Positions 51,261 through 61,051 are shown, counted from the stretch's first letter. The stretch is 64,000 nucleotides of DNA from Flavobacterium magnum (GCF_003055625.1 NZ_CP028811.1:806001-870000); one strand, 5' to 3'. A program made the numbers and translations. Notes: generated by a model from the letters alone, not told the origin.

Positions 51261-52785
51261 CTGGATTTTGGGTGTTTGGTATTATATCTTTTGCCGATGG
51301 CGCCGCCTGTTTCCGGCTCAGGATGGCCTGCAGCGTCGTTTTTTCGTTGTAATATATGAAATATAGGAAAATCAGCAGGAAGGCGAGGCCGATGGCGTAA
51401 TTTTCCCTGAAAACGTAAAATGAAAGCGCGGAGAGCAGGATGGAAATACCTAAATAGCTTCCGATTTTTTTACTGTCGTACGGGATTGGGTAATGGCGGT
51501 TGCCCCAGATATAGGAAATCAGCATCATACTGCCGTAGGCGGCAATCGTCGCGATGGCCGAGCCCATATATCCGTCATAGCCGCTGTTTTCAAACAAAGG
51601 GATCAGCATGAAATTCAGCGCCAGTGTAATGACCGCCCCAATGACCGAAATGTATGCGCCAATGTAGGTCTTGTCGATTAATTTATACCACACTGAAAGA
51701 TTCGTGTAAATTCCAAGGAAGAAATTGGCAAGGATAATCAGCGGCACGACTTTCATCGCTTCCCAATATTCGGGATTCGGAATCATGACTTTCTTGAACA
51801 AGTCTGCGAAAACGATCACAAAAAGCAATATGAACGATCCGAAGATCACAAAATATTTGGTGATCGTGGCGTAAGTCTGGCTGGCGTTGTCCTTGTCGGC
51901 ATGGCTGAAGAAAAAGGGTTCAATGCCCAGCGTGTAGGCCGTGCGGTACAGCACCATGAACAGGCCGAGCTTGTAGCAGGCCGCATACACACCGACTTCC
52001 GCTTTGGCGATGTTCGCGGGCAGTAATTTCTCGAGCAGGATCTTGTCGAACTGGTCGTTGATTGCAAACGCGATTCCGGCGACGAGAATTGGCAGGCCGT
52101 AACCCATCATCCGTTTCCAGAGCGCGAAATCAAACCGCCACCTGATGTTGAAATAATTAGGGGACAATACCAGCAGTGTGAGGCCGCTCGCAATAATATT
52201 GGATATAAAAATATAGCCGGTCTGGAAATCCCGGAAGTAAAATCCGGCCAGGAACGAGTCCGGCCAGGCGGTCGCAATTTTCGGCAGGTAAATCAGGAAA
52301 AAAAGATTCAGCAGCAGGTTGACGACCACATTACCGATTTTTACAAACGCATAAAACAGGGGTCGGCCATGCGCGCGCAATTTCGAAAACGGCACGACCG
52401 CGAGCGCATCGAGTACGATGATCCAGATCGTATAGGTGATGAACCGAACGTCGAAACCGATCAAATGCGCAAGTGCATTGCGAAACAGCAGTGCGCCGCC
52501 CAGAAATGCTATTGACGACCAGAATATGGATATCGTAGCGGTCCTTATCACATTATCCTTATCGGATTCCTTATTGTAAAAGCGGAAAAACGACGTTTCC
52601 ATGCCGTAGGCAAGAATGACGTTGAAAAAAATAATGTACGAGAAAATCACATTAACCGAACCGTATTGGGCGGTATCGAGTAATTTCACATATAAGGGTA
52701 CGAGCAGGAAACTGAAAATCCTCGGTAACACCGTGGCAAGTCCGTAAATGGCGGTTTGCTTGAAAAGATTTTTGTACAGGCTCAA
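51238..52785 (-). CDS. Oligosaccharide/lipid flippase of the MVF (Wzx-like) family
   Basis: 515 aa with about 14 membrane segments. The N-terminus [48 protein letters not shown] is the classical polysaccharide-flippase start. The only suitable start is TTG at 52785; a promoter element at 52808 puts the transcript start about 16 nt upstream. The C-terminal tail ([26 protein letters not shown]) is hydrophilic. With the nucleotidyltransferase it suggests surface glycan assembly, though glycosyltransferases are not nearby. Confidence 0.9.
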   Translation of the reverse strand: MSLYKNLFKQTAIYGLATVLPRIFSFLLVPLYVKLLDTAQYGSVNVIFSYIIFFNVILAYGMETSFFRFYNKESDKDNVIRTATISIFWSSIAFLGGALLFRNALAHLIGFDVRFITYTIWIIVLDALAVVPFSKLRAHGRPLFYAFVKIGNVVVNLLLNLFFLIYLPKIATAWPDSFLAGFYFRDFQTGYIFISNIIASGLTLLVLSPNYFNIRWRFDFALWKRMMGYGLPILVAGIAFAINDQFDKILLEKLLPANIAKAEVGVYAACYKLGLFMVLYRTAYTLGIEPFFFSHADKDNASQTYATITKYFVIFGSFILLFVIVFADLFKKVMIPNPEYWEAMKVVPLIILANFFLGIYTNLSVWYKLIDKTYIGAYISVIGAVITLALNFMLIPLFENSGYDGYMGSAIATIAAYGSMMLISYIWGNRHYPIPYDSKKIGSYLGISILLSALSFYVFRENYAIGLAFLLIFLYFIYYNEKTTLQAILSRKQAAPSAKDIIPNTQNPDEDPDRQ

Positions 52786-52807
52786 AGGTATCGGTCGTTT
52801 TATGGCC

Positions 52808-52815
52808 CAAAAATA
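52808..52815 (-). promoter_or_regulatory. Candidate -7 element for the flippase-dut-envC cluster
   Basis: Minus-strand TATTTTTG matches TAnnTTTG and predicts a start near 52801, 16 nt before the TTG start codon. A second match (TACCTTTG) overlaps the start codon itself and is probably chance. Confidence 0.5.
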
Positions 52816-52905
52816 ACCAATCTTTGCCGTTTGTAGCCTGTGTAATTATATTTTGTTGCCGCAACTGACCCTTAATCATATACTTTTACGGTGAAATTCT
52901 TTATC

Positions 52906-54984
52906 ATGAAAAAAATCGCGTTGCTTTGCCTGCTGTTCCCGTTTTCTGTTCTTAAGGCGCAGCTGCCCGAAACCAGGAAGACGCCAACTATCATCACGCG
53001 CCACGGCCTGTCCTACACAGACGATTATACTTGGCTGCAGCAGATGGATTCCCGGGACACCGAAAGCTGGGTGGAAGCCAACAACCGGAATACCGATGCG
53101 GCCATTGCCCTCGCACGGAAATCCTATGATCCGATCTCTAAAATCAAGGAATACGATTACCTGTCGTCGAACCCGCTGCCCGTAAGGCGCGGCGCTTATT
53201 TTTATTCGCGTTATCGCACCGACAAGAATTTCCCGGCCGCATTGTACTATCGCAAAACACTGGCCGGCGAGGCGATAGAACTGGTCGATCCTTATAAAGT
53301 GACCAAAAACAAGAATGTCGTGCTCGACGGGTATGCGCCGTCCGCAAATTCAGTGTATATGGCCTACATGCTGACCCAGAATGGCGGCGACCGCAAGGAA
53401 ATCCGGTTTTGCACGTTTTCGGGCTCGGCTAAAGTCGACGAGGTGATTTCAGATGTGAAATTTTCCGGAGTAAGCTGGAACCGCGACAAGGGTGTGTTTT
53501 ACAAAAAGAATATGAACAGAAGTACCTTCGCACGTGATTCGACGTATCAGTTGTTTTATCACAGGGTTGGGACGGAACAAAGCGCTGACAAATTGGTGCT
53601 TGACACCAGTAAAAACGACGGGACCATCAGTTTCCACACACAGGACAATTACCTGTTCGTGAATGAATCCAATCCGAAAACCGGAAAGACAAACTACTAT
53701 TACTGCATTCTGGACGACGAGGAATTTGATTTGGTAAAATACTATGAAAATGAGGTGCCGGGCTTTCATTTTTTCGGGTACAGCGACGGGAGGATCTATT
53801 ATGCCTCCGGAAAATTTGATTGGGGCGACATCCGTTCATTCGACCCGAGGCATCCGGAAGACGACGTCCAGGTGGTCCCGCAGTTGTACCAGAATCTGCT
53901 GGTCTCACTGACAATTTCTGACGAATACCTTTTCTGCAAATACAAGACCGTGAGTAAGAACTATATCGTTGTGTATTCCAAAACCGGGCAGTTTGTAAGG
54001 AAATTTGATGCGCCCGCAGGCATGGATTTCGACCTGCGCTTTTATGTAAAAGATACCAAGGAACTGTTTGTAACCTTTTATTCCACCACCATTTCTTTCC
54101 AGAATTTCCGTCTCAATATTGAAACCGGTGATGCCGGTTACTATTACAATGAATACATCAAACCGAAGGTTTTACTGTTTCCGCTTGATCATTTCATCAC
54201 CAGGAACATTACCTACAACAGCCGCGACGGCGTGCCGGTCCCGATTACGATTGTATACCGTAAAAACCTTACGCTGGACGGCAACAATCCGACGCTGCTT
54301 TCAGCCTACGGTGGCTTTGGGAATGTTTCCGGACCCGATTATGATACCGGCTTGTTGTATTTTCTCGAAAAAGGCGGTGTCTATGCTTTTGCCGAAGTTC
54401 GTGGCGGCGGCGAAAAAGGATTGGGATGGCATCGTGACGGGAAGGATGAAAACAAGCCCAATTCAATCCATGATTTTGTCGATGCGGCCGAATTCCTGAT
54501 TGCTGAAAAATACACTTCGCCGCAAAAGCTGGCCATTACCGGAGGCTCGCATGGAGGGTTGGTCGTTGCCGGCGCAGTTATTGAAAGACCTGATTTGTTT
54601 AAAGTGGCTGTGCCTTATTCCGGACGTATGGATGTGCTTAGTATCGACGAATATACTTCAGGAAGATTTCACCTGGAGGAATACGGCAATCCGAACGACA
54701 AGGCGGATTACGCAAGGATGCTGGCCTATTCACCGTACCAGAATATCAAAGATGACGTAAACTACCCGACGATGCTGATTGTAACTTCTGAAAACGACGA
54801 CCGCGTACCGCCTTTGCAGTCCTACAAGTTTGCGGCCAAAATGCAAAACCGTCCCGCACAGAAAAATCCGGTGTATCTCAGGACACAGCGCAATTCGGGG
54901 CACTCGGGCAAAATATCCACCTACCAGGACCGTAAGGAAGCACAGGCGGATTTCTTCGGGTTTTTGCTTTACACATTAATGTAA
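52906..54984 (+). CDS. Prolyl oligopeptidase family (S9A) serine peptidase, exported
   Basis: 692 aa from the ATG at 52906. Signal peptide MKKIALLCLLFPFSVLKAQ. An N-terminal beta-propeller (about 70-400) gates the alpha/beta-hydrolase domain. The nucleophile Ser548 is in ITGGSHGGLVVAG, the Asp in VTSENDDRVPP and the His in RNSGHSGK, the complete triad. It probably trims proline-containing peptides in the periplasm. Confidence 0.95.
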   Translation: MKKIALLCLLFPFSVLKAQLPETRKTPTIITRHGLSYTDDYTWLQQMDSRDTESWVEANNRNTDAAIALARKSYDPISKIKEYDYLSSNPLPVRRGAYFYSRYRTDKNFPAALYYRKTLAGEAIELVDPYKVTKNKNVVLDGYAPSANSVYMAYMLTQNGGDRKEIRFCTFSGSAKVDEVISDVKFSGVSWNRDKGVFYKKNMNRSTFARDSTYQLFYHRVGTEQSADKLVLDTSKNDGTISFHTQDNYLFVNESNPKTGKTNYYYCILDDEEFDLVKYYENEVPGFHFFGYSDGRIYYASGKFDWGDIRSFDPRHPEDDVQVVPQLYQNLLVSLTISDEYLFCKYKTVSKNYIVVYSKTGQFVRKFDAPAGMDFDLRFYVKDTKELFVTFYSTTISFQNFRLNIETGDAGYYYNEYIKPKVLLFPLDHFITRNITYNSRDGVPVPITIVYRKNLTLDGNNPTLLSAYGGFGNVSGPDYDTGLLYFLEKGGVYAFAEVRGGGEKGLGWHRDGKDENKPNSIHDFVDAAEFLIAEKYTSPQKLAITGGSHGGLVVAGAVIERPDLFKVAVPYSGRMDVLSIDEYTSGRFHLEEYGNPNDKADYARMLAYSPYQNIKDDVNYPTMLIVTSENDDRVPPLQSYKFAAKMQNRPAQKNPVYLRTQRNSGHSGKISTYQDRKEAQADFFGFLLYTLM

Positions 54985-54997
54985 GTAGGACTGCGTC

Positions 54998-55128
54998 AGG
55001 GATTGCCTTCGGTCAGTTCGGCCTTTGGCCCCTTATGCGGCGGAAATTCTTTCAACAGATGCCGGAGCGGAGCGCAGGCAATCTATAAAAAGATTGCAGT
55101 GAAAAGTCCGGGCCGCAGGCAACGCCCA
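54998..55128. repeat. Dispersed intergenic repeat element, copy 5 (variant)
   Basis: Lies between the prolyl oligopeptidase and atpG. It shares a 23-nt stretch (55008-55030, one mismatch) with copy 4 at 23997-24019, and ends with GATTGCAGTGAAAAGTCCGG, similar to copy 4's GATATTGCGAAAAGTGGG. It contains a small hairpin (GCAATCT 55078-55084 / AGATTGC 55091-55097). Confidence 0.65.
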
Positions 55129-55143
55129 AAAAAACAAAAACAA

Positions 55144-55169
55144 AAAAGCCGATCAAATGACCGGCTTTT
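55144..55169 (-). terminator. Terminator of the ATP synthase operon
   Basis: Stem AAAAGCCG (55144-55151) / CGGCTTTT (55162-55169), loop of 10. Read leftward the stem runs into TTTTTT (55147-55142), so it ends the atpG transcript 19 nt after its stop. Confidence 0.85.
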
Positions 55170-55188
55170 GCTATTTCTGATAAAATAA

Positions 55189-56052
55189 TTATCCTTTCAA
55201 TGCTTCCGCACCACCAACGATCTCAAGGATTTCGTTTGTAATGGCAGCCTGACGGGCCTTGTTGTACGTCAGCTTCAACTGGTTGCGCAAAGCGGTCGCG
55301 TTATCGGTTGCCTTGTGCATCGCAGTCATACGCGCACCGTGTTCTGAGGCGAATGAATCACGAACAGCTTTGTACAATTGTGTCTTAAGCATTTTCGGGA
55401 TTAATGTCAGCACGATTTCCTCTTTTGAGGGCTCAAAGATATAATCAACGTTGGCGTTCGCAGAACCTGAAACTACAGGCGCCAATGGCAGGAATTGTTC
55501 GGTCTGGATGATCTGCGTGGCGGCATTCTTGAATTGGTTGTAAACCAAAACAATCTTGTCGTATTTGCCATCTGTAAAAAGCTTTACCAACTCGTCAGCC
55601 ACTTCGGATACACGCTCGAAAGTCAGGTCATCGAAAATGTGGTTGTGGTTTGACAATACCGTATTGTTCTTGCGGATGATGTCGTTTCCTTTTTTACCGA
55701 TGGTCACGAAATCAACTTGTTTCCCGGCGTATTCGTTTTCCAGCAGGCGCTTGGTCTCCTTGACGACATTCGAGTTGAAGGCCCCGCTCAATCCCCTGTT
55801 GGAAGTGATTGCCACGACCAGCACGCGTTTCACGATGCGCTGTGTGGTAAACTCTCCGCCTGCATCACCGTCAAGTGTTGCAGAAAGGTTTTGAAGCAGT
55901 TCCGTCAGTTTTTCGGCATAAGGGCGCATGGCTGTGATTGCATCCTGTGCTTTCTTCAGCTTGGCCGCAGAAACCATTTTCATCGCCGATGTGATTTGCA
56001 TCGTTGATGAAACGGAGGTAATTCTGTTACGGATTTCCTTTAAGTTTGCCAT
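55189..56052 (-). CDS. atpG: ATP synthase F1 subunit gamma
   Basis: 287 aa. Central rotor shaft of F1. The N-terminal helix MANLKEIRNRITSVSSTMQITSAMKMVSAAKLKKAQ and the C-terminal helix ALRNQLKLTYNKARQAAITNEILEIVGGAEAL form the coiled-coil shaft; GLSGAFNSNV is the central-domain signature. Last gene of this operon; no atpD or atpC follows, the normal Bacteroidetes split of F1 genes. Confidence 0.97.
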   Translation of the reverse strand: MANLKEIRNRITSVSSTMQITSAMKMVSAAKLKKAQDAITAMRPYAEKLTELLQNLSATLDGDAGGEFTTQRIVKRVLVVAITSNRGLSGAFNSNVVKETKRLLENEYAGKQVDFVTIGKKGNDIIRKNNTVLSNHNHIFDDLTFERVSEVADELVKLFTDGKYDKIVLVYNQFKNAATQIIQTEQFLPLAPVVSGSANANVDYIFEPSKEEIVLTLIPKMLKTQLYKAVRDSFASEHGARMTAMHKATDNATALRNQLKLTYNKARQAAITNEILEIVGGAEALKG

Positions 56053-56060
56053 TTGTTTTT

Positions 56061-56140
56061 ATTATTTTAAATTTTAAATGATGAATTTTAAATTGAGAAA
56101 GTCATACATTCAAAATTTAAAATTCAAAATTTAAAATAAT
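56061..56140. repeat. Long AT-rich inverted repeat between atpA and atpG
   Basis: 15-bp outer arms (56061-56075 with 56126-56140) and 12-bp inner arms (56083-56094 with 56114-56125) pair perfectly. A 7-nt bulge (56076-56082) lies on one side and a 19-nt loop at the tip. All but a few pairs are A-U. It fills the whole 89-nt spacer and would fold in the mRNA just before the atpG start. Confidence 0.8.
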
Positions 56141-56141
56141 C

Positions 56142-57719
56142 TTAATTGTATTTTGCTGAAATTTCTTTCGCTACTTTTTCAATCACGTCAGTGATGGAAT
56201 CGTCGAGTTTCCCGGCCTTCAGGGCATTCAGCGTGTCTTTGTGCTGCGCATTAAGGTATTCAAGGAAATCCTTTTCGAATTCTTTCACTTTGTTTACAGG
56301 AACGTTACGCAACAGGTTTTTAGAACCTGCGTAGATAATCGCCACCTGGTCTTCCACTTTAAAAGGGTCGTTAAGACCTTGTTTCAGGATCTCTACGTTC
56401 CTTCTACCTTTTTCGATTACGTTCAACGTAACGGCATCAAGGTCAGAACCGAACTTGGCAAACGCTTCCAATTCACGGAATTGTGCCTGATCCAGCTTTA
56501 ACGTACCGGATACTTTCTTCATGGATTTGATCTGTGCGTTACCTCCAACACGTGATACAGAGATACCCACGTTGATGGCAGGACGTACACCCGAGTTGAA
56601 TAAGTCAGACTCCAGGAAGATCTGTCCGTCAGTGATCGAGATTACGTTTGTTGGGATGTATGCAGAAACGTCACCCGCCTGTGTTTCGATGATTGGCAAA
56701 GCCGTCAACGAACCACCCCCTTTAACGATAGGTTTCAGGTTATCAGGAAGATCGTTCATGTTTTTAGCGATCTCATCGTTGTTGATTACTTTACAAGCCC
56801 TCTCCAATAAACGGCTGTGTAGGTAGAAAACGTCTCCAGGATACGCCTCACGCCCTGGTGGCCTTCTCAAAAGAAGGGACACCTCACGGTAAGCAACCGC
56901 CTGTTTAGACAAATCATCGTAGACGATCAATGCCGGGCGGCCGGTGTCACGGAAGTACTCCCCGATAGCAGCACCCGCCATTGGAGCGTATACCTGCATC
57001 GGAGCAGGGTCAGAAGCGTTAGCGGCAACGATTACAGTGTAAGCCATTGCACCTTTCTCTTCCAACGTTTTTGCAATTCCCGCTACGGTCGAAGCTTTTT
57101 GCCCGATCGCAACATATATACAGAATACAGGCTGGCCTGCATCGTAAAATTCTTTTTGGTTCAGGATCGTATCGATACAAACCGTAGACTTACCTGTCTG
57201 ACGGTCACCGATTACAAGTTCCCTTTGGCCACGTCCTACGGGAATCATGGCATCCACAGCTTTTACACCGGTCTGAAGCGGTTCGGTTACCGGCTGACGG
57301 AAGATAACTCCAGGCGCCTTTCTTTCCAAAGGCATGTCGTAAAGTTGTCCGCCGATTGGGCCTTTTCCGTCGATTGGCTGACCCAGCGTATTGACTACAC
57401 GGCCTACAATCTGCTCACCCACTTTCAATGACGCGATACGTTGCGTCCTTTTCACGGTAGAACCTTCCTTAATACCTGTTGACGGGCCCAGCAATACAAC
57501 ACCCACGTTGTCTTCCTCGAGGTTCAGTACGATACCTTCCATACCGTTGTCGAACTCGACGAGCTCTCCGTATTGAACATTTGATAAGCCGTAAACACGG
57601 GCAATACCGTCTCCAACCTGTAGTACAGACCCTACTTCCTCAAGTGTGGCTCCTGACTCAAAATTCTCAACCTGTTTCTTTAATATTGCTGAAATTTCAG
57701 CAGGTTTAATTTCCGCCAT
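56142..57719 (-). CDS. atpA: ATP synthase F1 subunit alpha
   Basis: 525 aa. Non-catalytic nucleotide-binding subunit of F1. The P-loop is GDRQTGKST (about 173-181), the family signature [13 protein letters not shown] is near 375, and the N-terminal beta-barrel begins near [19 protein letters not shown]. It is separated from atpH by 14 nt. Confidence 0.98.
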   Translation of the reverse strand: MAEIKPAEISAILKKQVENFESGATLEEVGSVLQVGDGIARVYGLSNVQYGELVEFDNGMEGIVLNLEEDNVGVVLLGPSTGIKEGSTVKRTQRIASLKVGEQIVGRVVNTLGQPIDGKGPIGGQLYDMPLERKAPGVIFRQPVTEPLQTGVKAVDAMIPVGRGQRELVIGDRQTGKSTVCIDTILNQKEFYDAGQPVFCIYVAIGQKASTVAGIAKTLEEKGAMAYTVIVAANASDPAPMQVYAPMAGAAIGEYFRDTGRPALIVYDDLSKQAVAYREVSLLLRRPPGREAYPGDVFYLHSRLLERACKVINNDEIAKNMNDLPDNLKPIVKGGGSLTALPIIETQAGDVSAYIPTNVISITDGQIFLESDLFNSGVRPAINVGISVSRVGGNAQIKSMKKVSGTLKLDQAQFRELEAFAKFGSDLDAVTLNVIEKGRRNVEILKQGLNDPFKVEDQVAIIYAGSKNLLRNVPVNKVKEFEKDFLEYLNAQHKDTLNALKAGKLDDSITDVIEKVAKEISAKYN

Positions 57720-57733
57720 AATGATATAAATAA

Positions 57734-58267
57734 CTAGTTACTTAATTCTCTTTTTAATCCCTGTAATTTGTTGGCAATTGAAGCATTGTACTGCTTGTCG
57801 CCCACCCTTAGTATGAATCCGCCGATGATGGCCGGATCGACTATATTTTCCAATACGATTTTCTTGTTTGAAAGCGTCAGTACTTTTGACAGTACCTTGG
57901 CTTCCAATTCCGGAGTCATCGGGAAAGCCGTCGTAACGGTCGCTTTCTCCATACCGTTCATTTCGTCAAAAAGCCTTCCGTACTCAGAAGCAATTTTTCC
58001 CAGTATCTCGAATCTCTTGTTTTCATGCAACAGATGGAAAAGACCTTTGGTTACGCCGTTTACATTTGCAAAGATTTCAGACACCGCACTTTCCTTCACC
58101 GCGACTTTGGTGGTCGGGTTTTGGATAAAAGTAGTGAGTTCCAGGTTGCTGTTGATGGTTGCTGCAATGGTATCCATGTCGTTGCTCACCTCAGCCGCCA
58201 CACCTTTAGCCTGTGCGAGGTCGAGGATTGCCTTTGCATAACGGATTGCTGCTCTGCTTCCTGCCAT
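57734..58267 (-). CDS. atpH: ATP synthase F1 subunit delta
   Basis: 177 aa. Peripheral-stalk subunit joining F1 to b. The N-terminal helical domain begins [19 protein letters not shown], and the C-terminal signature is [33 protein letters not shown]. Begins 2 nt after the atpF stop. Confidence 0.97.
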   Translation of the reverse strand: MAGSRAAIRYAKAILDLAQAKGVAAEVSNDMDTIAATINSNLELTTFIQNPTTKVAVKESAVSEIFANVNGVTKGLFHLLHENKRFEILGKIASEYGRLFDEMNGMEKATVTTAFPMTPELEAKVLSKVLTLSNKKIVLENIVDPAIIGGFILRVGDKQYNASIANKLQGLKRELSN

Positions 58268-58269
58268 GA

Positions 58270-58770
58270 TTAGTTCAGTTTAGCGTCACCCAACATTTTC
58301 TCAACCAGTTTGGTTTGGGCTTCTTTGTTGGAAAGTTCGTCCTGCAATAATTTTTCCGCAATGTCAAGGGATAATGATGACACCCTGGCTTTTAACTCAG
58401 CCATGGCAGCATTCTTCTCGCTTTCGATAGCGGCTTTGGCCTGCTCGATCATTTTCTGGCCGGCAGCCTGTGCTTCGTTTTTCGATTCAGCGATCATTTT
58501 CTCCTTGATGTCACGCGCCTCTTTCAACATCGCATCACGCTCGGCACGGGCCTGTTGCAGAGTCCGTTCGTTATCGGCCTGAAGATTTTGCATTTCCTTT
58601 CGCGCATTTTCTGCAGAAAGCAACGCATTCTTGATACCGTCTTCCCTTTCATTGACTGCGTCAAGGATCGGTTTCCAGGCGAATTTCTTCAAAAGCAAAA
58701 TCAAACCTACAAACAGTATGGTCTGTACGATAAAAAGGCCTAATGAAAATTGTCCGAATAATTCTTCCAT
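58270..58770 (-). CDS. atpF: ATP synthase F0 subunit b
   Basis: 166 aa. One N-terminal membrane helix (SLGLFIVQTILFVGLILLLKKFAW) and a long charged coiled coil (about 40-140) form the peripheral stalk. W-K-P-I-L-D-A-V-N-E-R-E is the usual junction. A terminator-like hairpin lies between it and atpE. Confidence 0.96.
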   Translation of the reverse strand: MEELFGQFSLGLFIVQTILFVGLILLLKKFAWKPILDAVNEREDGIKNALLSAENARKEMQNLQADNERTLQQARAERDAMLKEARDIKEKMIAESKNEAQAAGQKMIEQAKAAIESEKNAAMAELKARVSSLSLDIAEKLLQDELSNKEAQTKLVEKMLGDAKLN

Positions 58771-58808
58771 TATATCTGTATTTTATAGTCTTAATTTAAT
58801 GTTTAAAC

Positions 58809-58837
58809 AAAAGCTGCAACCAACCGTTACAGCTTTT
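58809..58837 (-). terminator. Terminator-like hairpin directly after atpE, inside the operon
   Basis: Read leftward: a 12-bp stem (58837-58826 with 58820-58809, one G-U pair), 5-nt loop GGTTG, stem ending in TTTT and followed by GTTTAAAC. It sits 14 nt after the atpE stop and 39 nt before the atpF start. It could be an attenuator or a 3' stabiliser that raises c-subunit mRNA over the rest. Confidence 0.65.
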
Positions 58838-58850
58838 GATCTTTTTTGAT

Positions 58851-59042
58851 TTACGATGCAAAGATTGCAGCGAAACCGATACCTTCAATAAGAGCGGCAG
58901 CGATCAGCATCGCAGTCTGGATTTTACCAGTAGCCTCAGGCTGACGGGCAATAGCGTCCATTGCTGAACCACCAATACGTCCGATACCGATACCTGCACC
59001 GATAACTACCAAACCTGCTCCAATAATTCTAGGAATTTCCAT
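58851..59042 (-). CDS. atpE: ATP synthase F0 subunit c
   Basis: 63 aa hairpin of two membrane helices forming the rotor ring. The glycine-rich first helix is IGAGLVVIGAGIGIGRIGG; the loop is ARQPEA; the ion-carrying carboxylate is Glu53 in AALIEGIGFAAIF. The residues after Glu53 do not show the Na+-binding Ser/Thr pattern, so proton coupling is expected. Confidence 0.96.
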   Translation of the reverse strand: MEIPRIIGAGLVVIGAGIGIGRIGGSAMDAIARQPEATGKIQTAMLIAAALIEGIGFAAIFAS

Positions 59043-59093
59043 GTTGTATATATTAAAAATTAAACATTCAATTTAAGCTGACAGCCATCGCTA

Positions 59094-60245
59094 TCAGTGG
59101 TGTGCCTCCTCGTGGTGGTGCTCCTCAACGGCCGCCCCGAAATACAATGCTGACAGCATCGTGATGATATAAGCCTGTAACAGCGCTACCAAAACCTCAA
59201 GAAGCATCAATACGAAAGACAGCAGGAATGCCAGTGGCGTGCCTACAAAGTGGTTCGCTTTATACATCAGCGCGACCAGGCTCATTAATACGACGTGCCC
59301 TGCAAGGATGTTGGCATAAAGACGGATCATCAATGAAAACGGCTTGATGATGGTTCCCAGCAGTTCAATCGGGGCGAGAACGAATTTCATCGGAACCGGT
59401 ACACCCGGCATCCAGAAAATGTGTCCCCAGTATGATTTCTTTGCGGTAAAGGTCGTAATGATGTATGTCAATATGGCCAAAGCCGCAGTTATGGCGATGT
59501 TACCCGTTACGTTAACCCCGAGCGGCGACAGTCCGAAAATGTTCAGGAACCACACAAAAAAGAAAATCGTAAGCAGGAAGCTCATGTATTTCCTGTAGTG
59601 CTTCTCGCCAATATTGGGAATTGCGATTTCATCACGGATATACAATACAATCGGTTCGAAGAAGCGGCCCGCGCCTTTGGCGATTGATCCGTTTTTGGAA
59701 TAAGACTTACCAAGGCCGGCAAAAATCAGAAACATCAGCAAACCCGTGAAAATGATCATGACCACGTTTTTGGTAATCGAAAAGTCAATCGGCTGTACGT
59801 TTTCAAGGTGGCCTTTCTTGTCGAGTGTTTCGGTGCCGTTGGCGTCAGTACGGTAAATCTTGCCGTTATGGTGGCTGATCATGTAATATTTGCCGTCAGA
59901 TTCCGCTACGGCATGGCCATGTTCAAACTTTGAAGAGGAGAAAACGTGCAAACCCTCATCCCACAAGATTACCGGAAGTGGAAAACCGACATGGCTTTCA
60001 TGCGCACCCTCGCCGTAAGAAAAAAGGTGGAAGTCGTGAGAATCTAAAAGGTGGTGCTTGATGAACTCCTTACGCTCGCTGTCTTTCTTTTCGTCTTCTG
60101 ACATGGGGACGGCTAGCTCAGAATGTGGTGTGTTGGCTTCGTGTTTAACCGCTAAAGAATCAGCCGGATTAGCCCATCCCAGCGAGGAAATCAGCAATGA
60201 AAATGTAACAACAATATTAAGGTGTGTTTTTTTCAAAAATACCAT
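59094..60245 (-). CDS. atpB: ATP synthase F0 subunit a with long N-terminal extension
   Basis: 383 aa, about 110 longer than the E. coli subunit. A signal-like segment (LNIVVTFSLLISSLGWA) is followed by a hydrophilic, His/Asp-rich region of about 130 residues (to roughly 150), then the normal membrane part. The essential arginine is in SLMIRLYANILAGHVV, and the last helix is ALLQAYIITMLSALYFG. Extended a subunits are usual in Bacteroidetes. The tail is EEHHHEEAHH. It has its own promoter at 60284. Confidence 0.95.
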   Translation of the reverse strand: MVFLKKTHLNIVVTFSLLISSLGWANPADSLAVKHEANTPHSELAVPMSEDEKKDSERKEFIKHHLLDSHDFHLFSYGEGAHESHVGFPLPVILWDEGLHVFSSSKFEHGHAVAESDGKYYMISHHNGKIYRTDANGTETLDKKGHLENVQPIDFSITKNVVMIIFTGLLMFLIFAGLGKSYSKNGSIAKGAGRFFEPIVLYIRDEIAIPNIGEKHYRKYMSFLLTIFFFVWFLNIFGLSPLGVNVTGNIAITAALAILTYIITTFTAKKSYWGHIFWMPGVPVPMKFVLAPIELLGTIIKPFSLMIRLYANILAGHVVLMSLVALMYKANHFVGTPLAFLLSFVLMLLEVLVALLQAYIITMLSALYFGAAVEEHHHEEAHH

Positions 60246-60283
60246 AGTGTGTAAACTTAAATTTAGTCTCCTGAAATTCGGTG

Positions 60284-60291
60284 CAAAGGTA
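60284..60291 (-). promoter_or_regulatory. Promoter -7 element of atpB
   Basis: Minus-strand TACCTTTG in the context TATACCTTTGCA, a very typical Bacteroidetes promoter. The predicted start near 60277 gives a leader of about 32 nt, so F0F1 genes can be transcribed apart from the upstream bactofilin-atpZ genes. Confidence 0.7.
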
Positions 60292-60432
60292 TATTTTTTC
60301 CTGATAAGAAAAAGGGTTATAAAACTTTTTTTGCTGATTTTTCGGGAATGGGAGAATTTTACGCATTAATTTGCAATAATACGCCCGGGGAAAACCCATA
60401 CATTGTGAAAAACTGGGAAATTTGCACAAATG

Positions 60433-60822
60433 CTATTTTTTCTGCAGCAGCCTTACCGAAACTACAGTTTCTATCGTAAGGAAGATGGCAAAAACCGCAA
60501 AGAAGTTCATCTTCTCGAATTCGACATCCATTTTGCCCGATGTCAGGACCGGATGCAGTAACACATAGGCCAGCACAGCCTTGATGCATGTCAGCAACAT
60601 AAAGGTACTGCCTACACTGTCGATATTCTTTACCTTCGTCCTGCCCAGGATGTAGGCGATAAACAATGAGCAGAGTGAAAAAAAGCCGTACAGTGCCACA
60701 ATGGGATAATGCCAGTCTGCTGTGCGCCCGGGCCAAATAAAATGCAGCAAAAGGGCATGGCCGGCGAAGGCCGTTGCGGCTAAGACAGCCGTTTCGGATA
60801 ATGGTCTCAGGCTAGGATTCAT
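60433..60822 (-). CDS. Four-helix membrane protein in the AtpI position
   Basis: 129 aa with four hydrophobic segments (AVLAATAFAGHALLLHF, YPIVALYGFFSLCSLFIAYIL, FMLLTCIKAVLAYVLL, FFAVFAIFLTIETVVSVRLL). I do not recognise a motif, but it starts inside the end of atpZ (11-nt overlap) and precedes atpB, which is the place of AtpI, a c-ring assembly or ion-transport factor. Function is inferred from position only. Confidence 0.75.
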   Translation of the reverse strand: MNPSLRPLSETAVLAATAFAGHALLLHFIWPGRTADWHYPIVALYGFFSLCSLFIAYILGRTKVKNIDSVGSTFMLLTCIKAVLAYVLLHPVLTSGKMDVEFEKMNFFAVFAIFLTIETVVSVRLLQKK

Positions 60823-61051
60823 TGTCCATCTTATTGATTTCCTTCAATTGCCTGGCGATGTTATAAAAAGCAATTCCAACACCTGCAATAGTAAGTATCT
60901 TGACCCAGAGCCCGTTCTCATTGTGGTATTTTTCATCGAGCCATTTCCCGCCCCACGCAAATGCGAAAACAATGATTCCCATCTGTATCGGAATATTGAT
61001 CAGTGCCAGCCATTTATTGGGTTTTTTCTTCGGGGTATTGTCTGGCGTCAT
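60812..61051 (-). CDS. atpZ: AtpZ/AtpI family protein
   Basis: 79 aa with two membrane helices (ALINIPIQMGIIVFAFAWGGKWLDEKY and WVKILTIAGVGIAFYNIARQL). The pattern G-x-x-L-D-x-x-x with a short loop is typical of AtpZ, which in other bacteria works with AtpI in Mg2+/Ca2+ transport or c-ring assembly. Its first 38 nt overlap the end of the bactofilin gene. Confidence 0.85.
   Translation of the reverse strand: MTPDNTPKKKPNKWLALINIPIQMGIIVFAFAWGGKWLDEKYHNENGLWVKILTIAGVGIAFYNIARQLKEINKMDNES

Noticed and set aside
52783..52792. TACCTTTG at the flippase start codon as a promoter
   Set aside because: Transcription would begin inside the coding sequence; the upstream TATTTTTG at 52808-52815 fits the start codon better.
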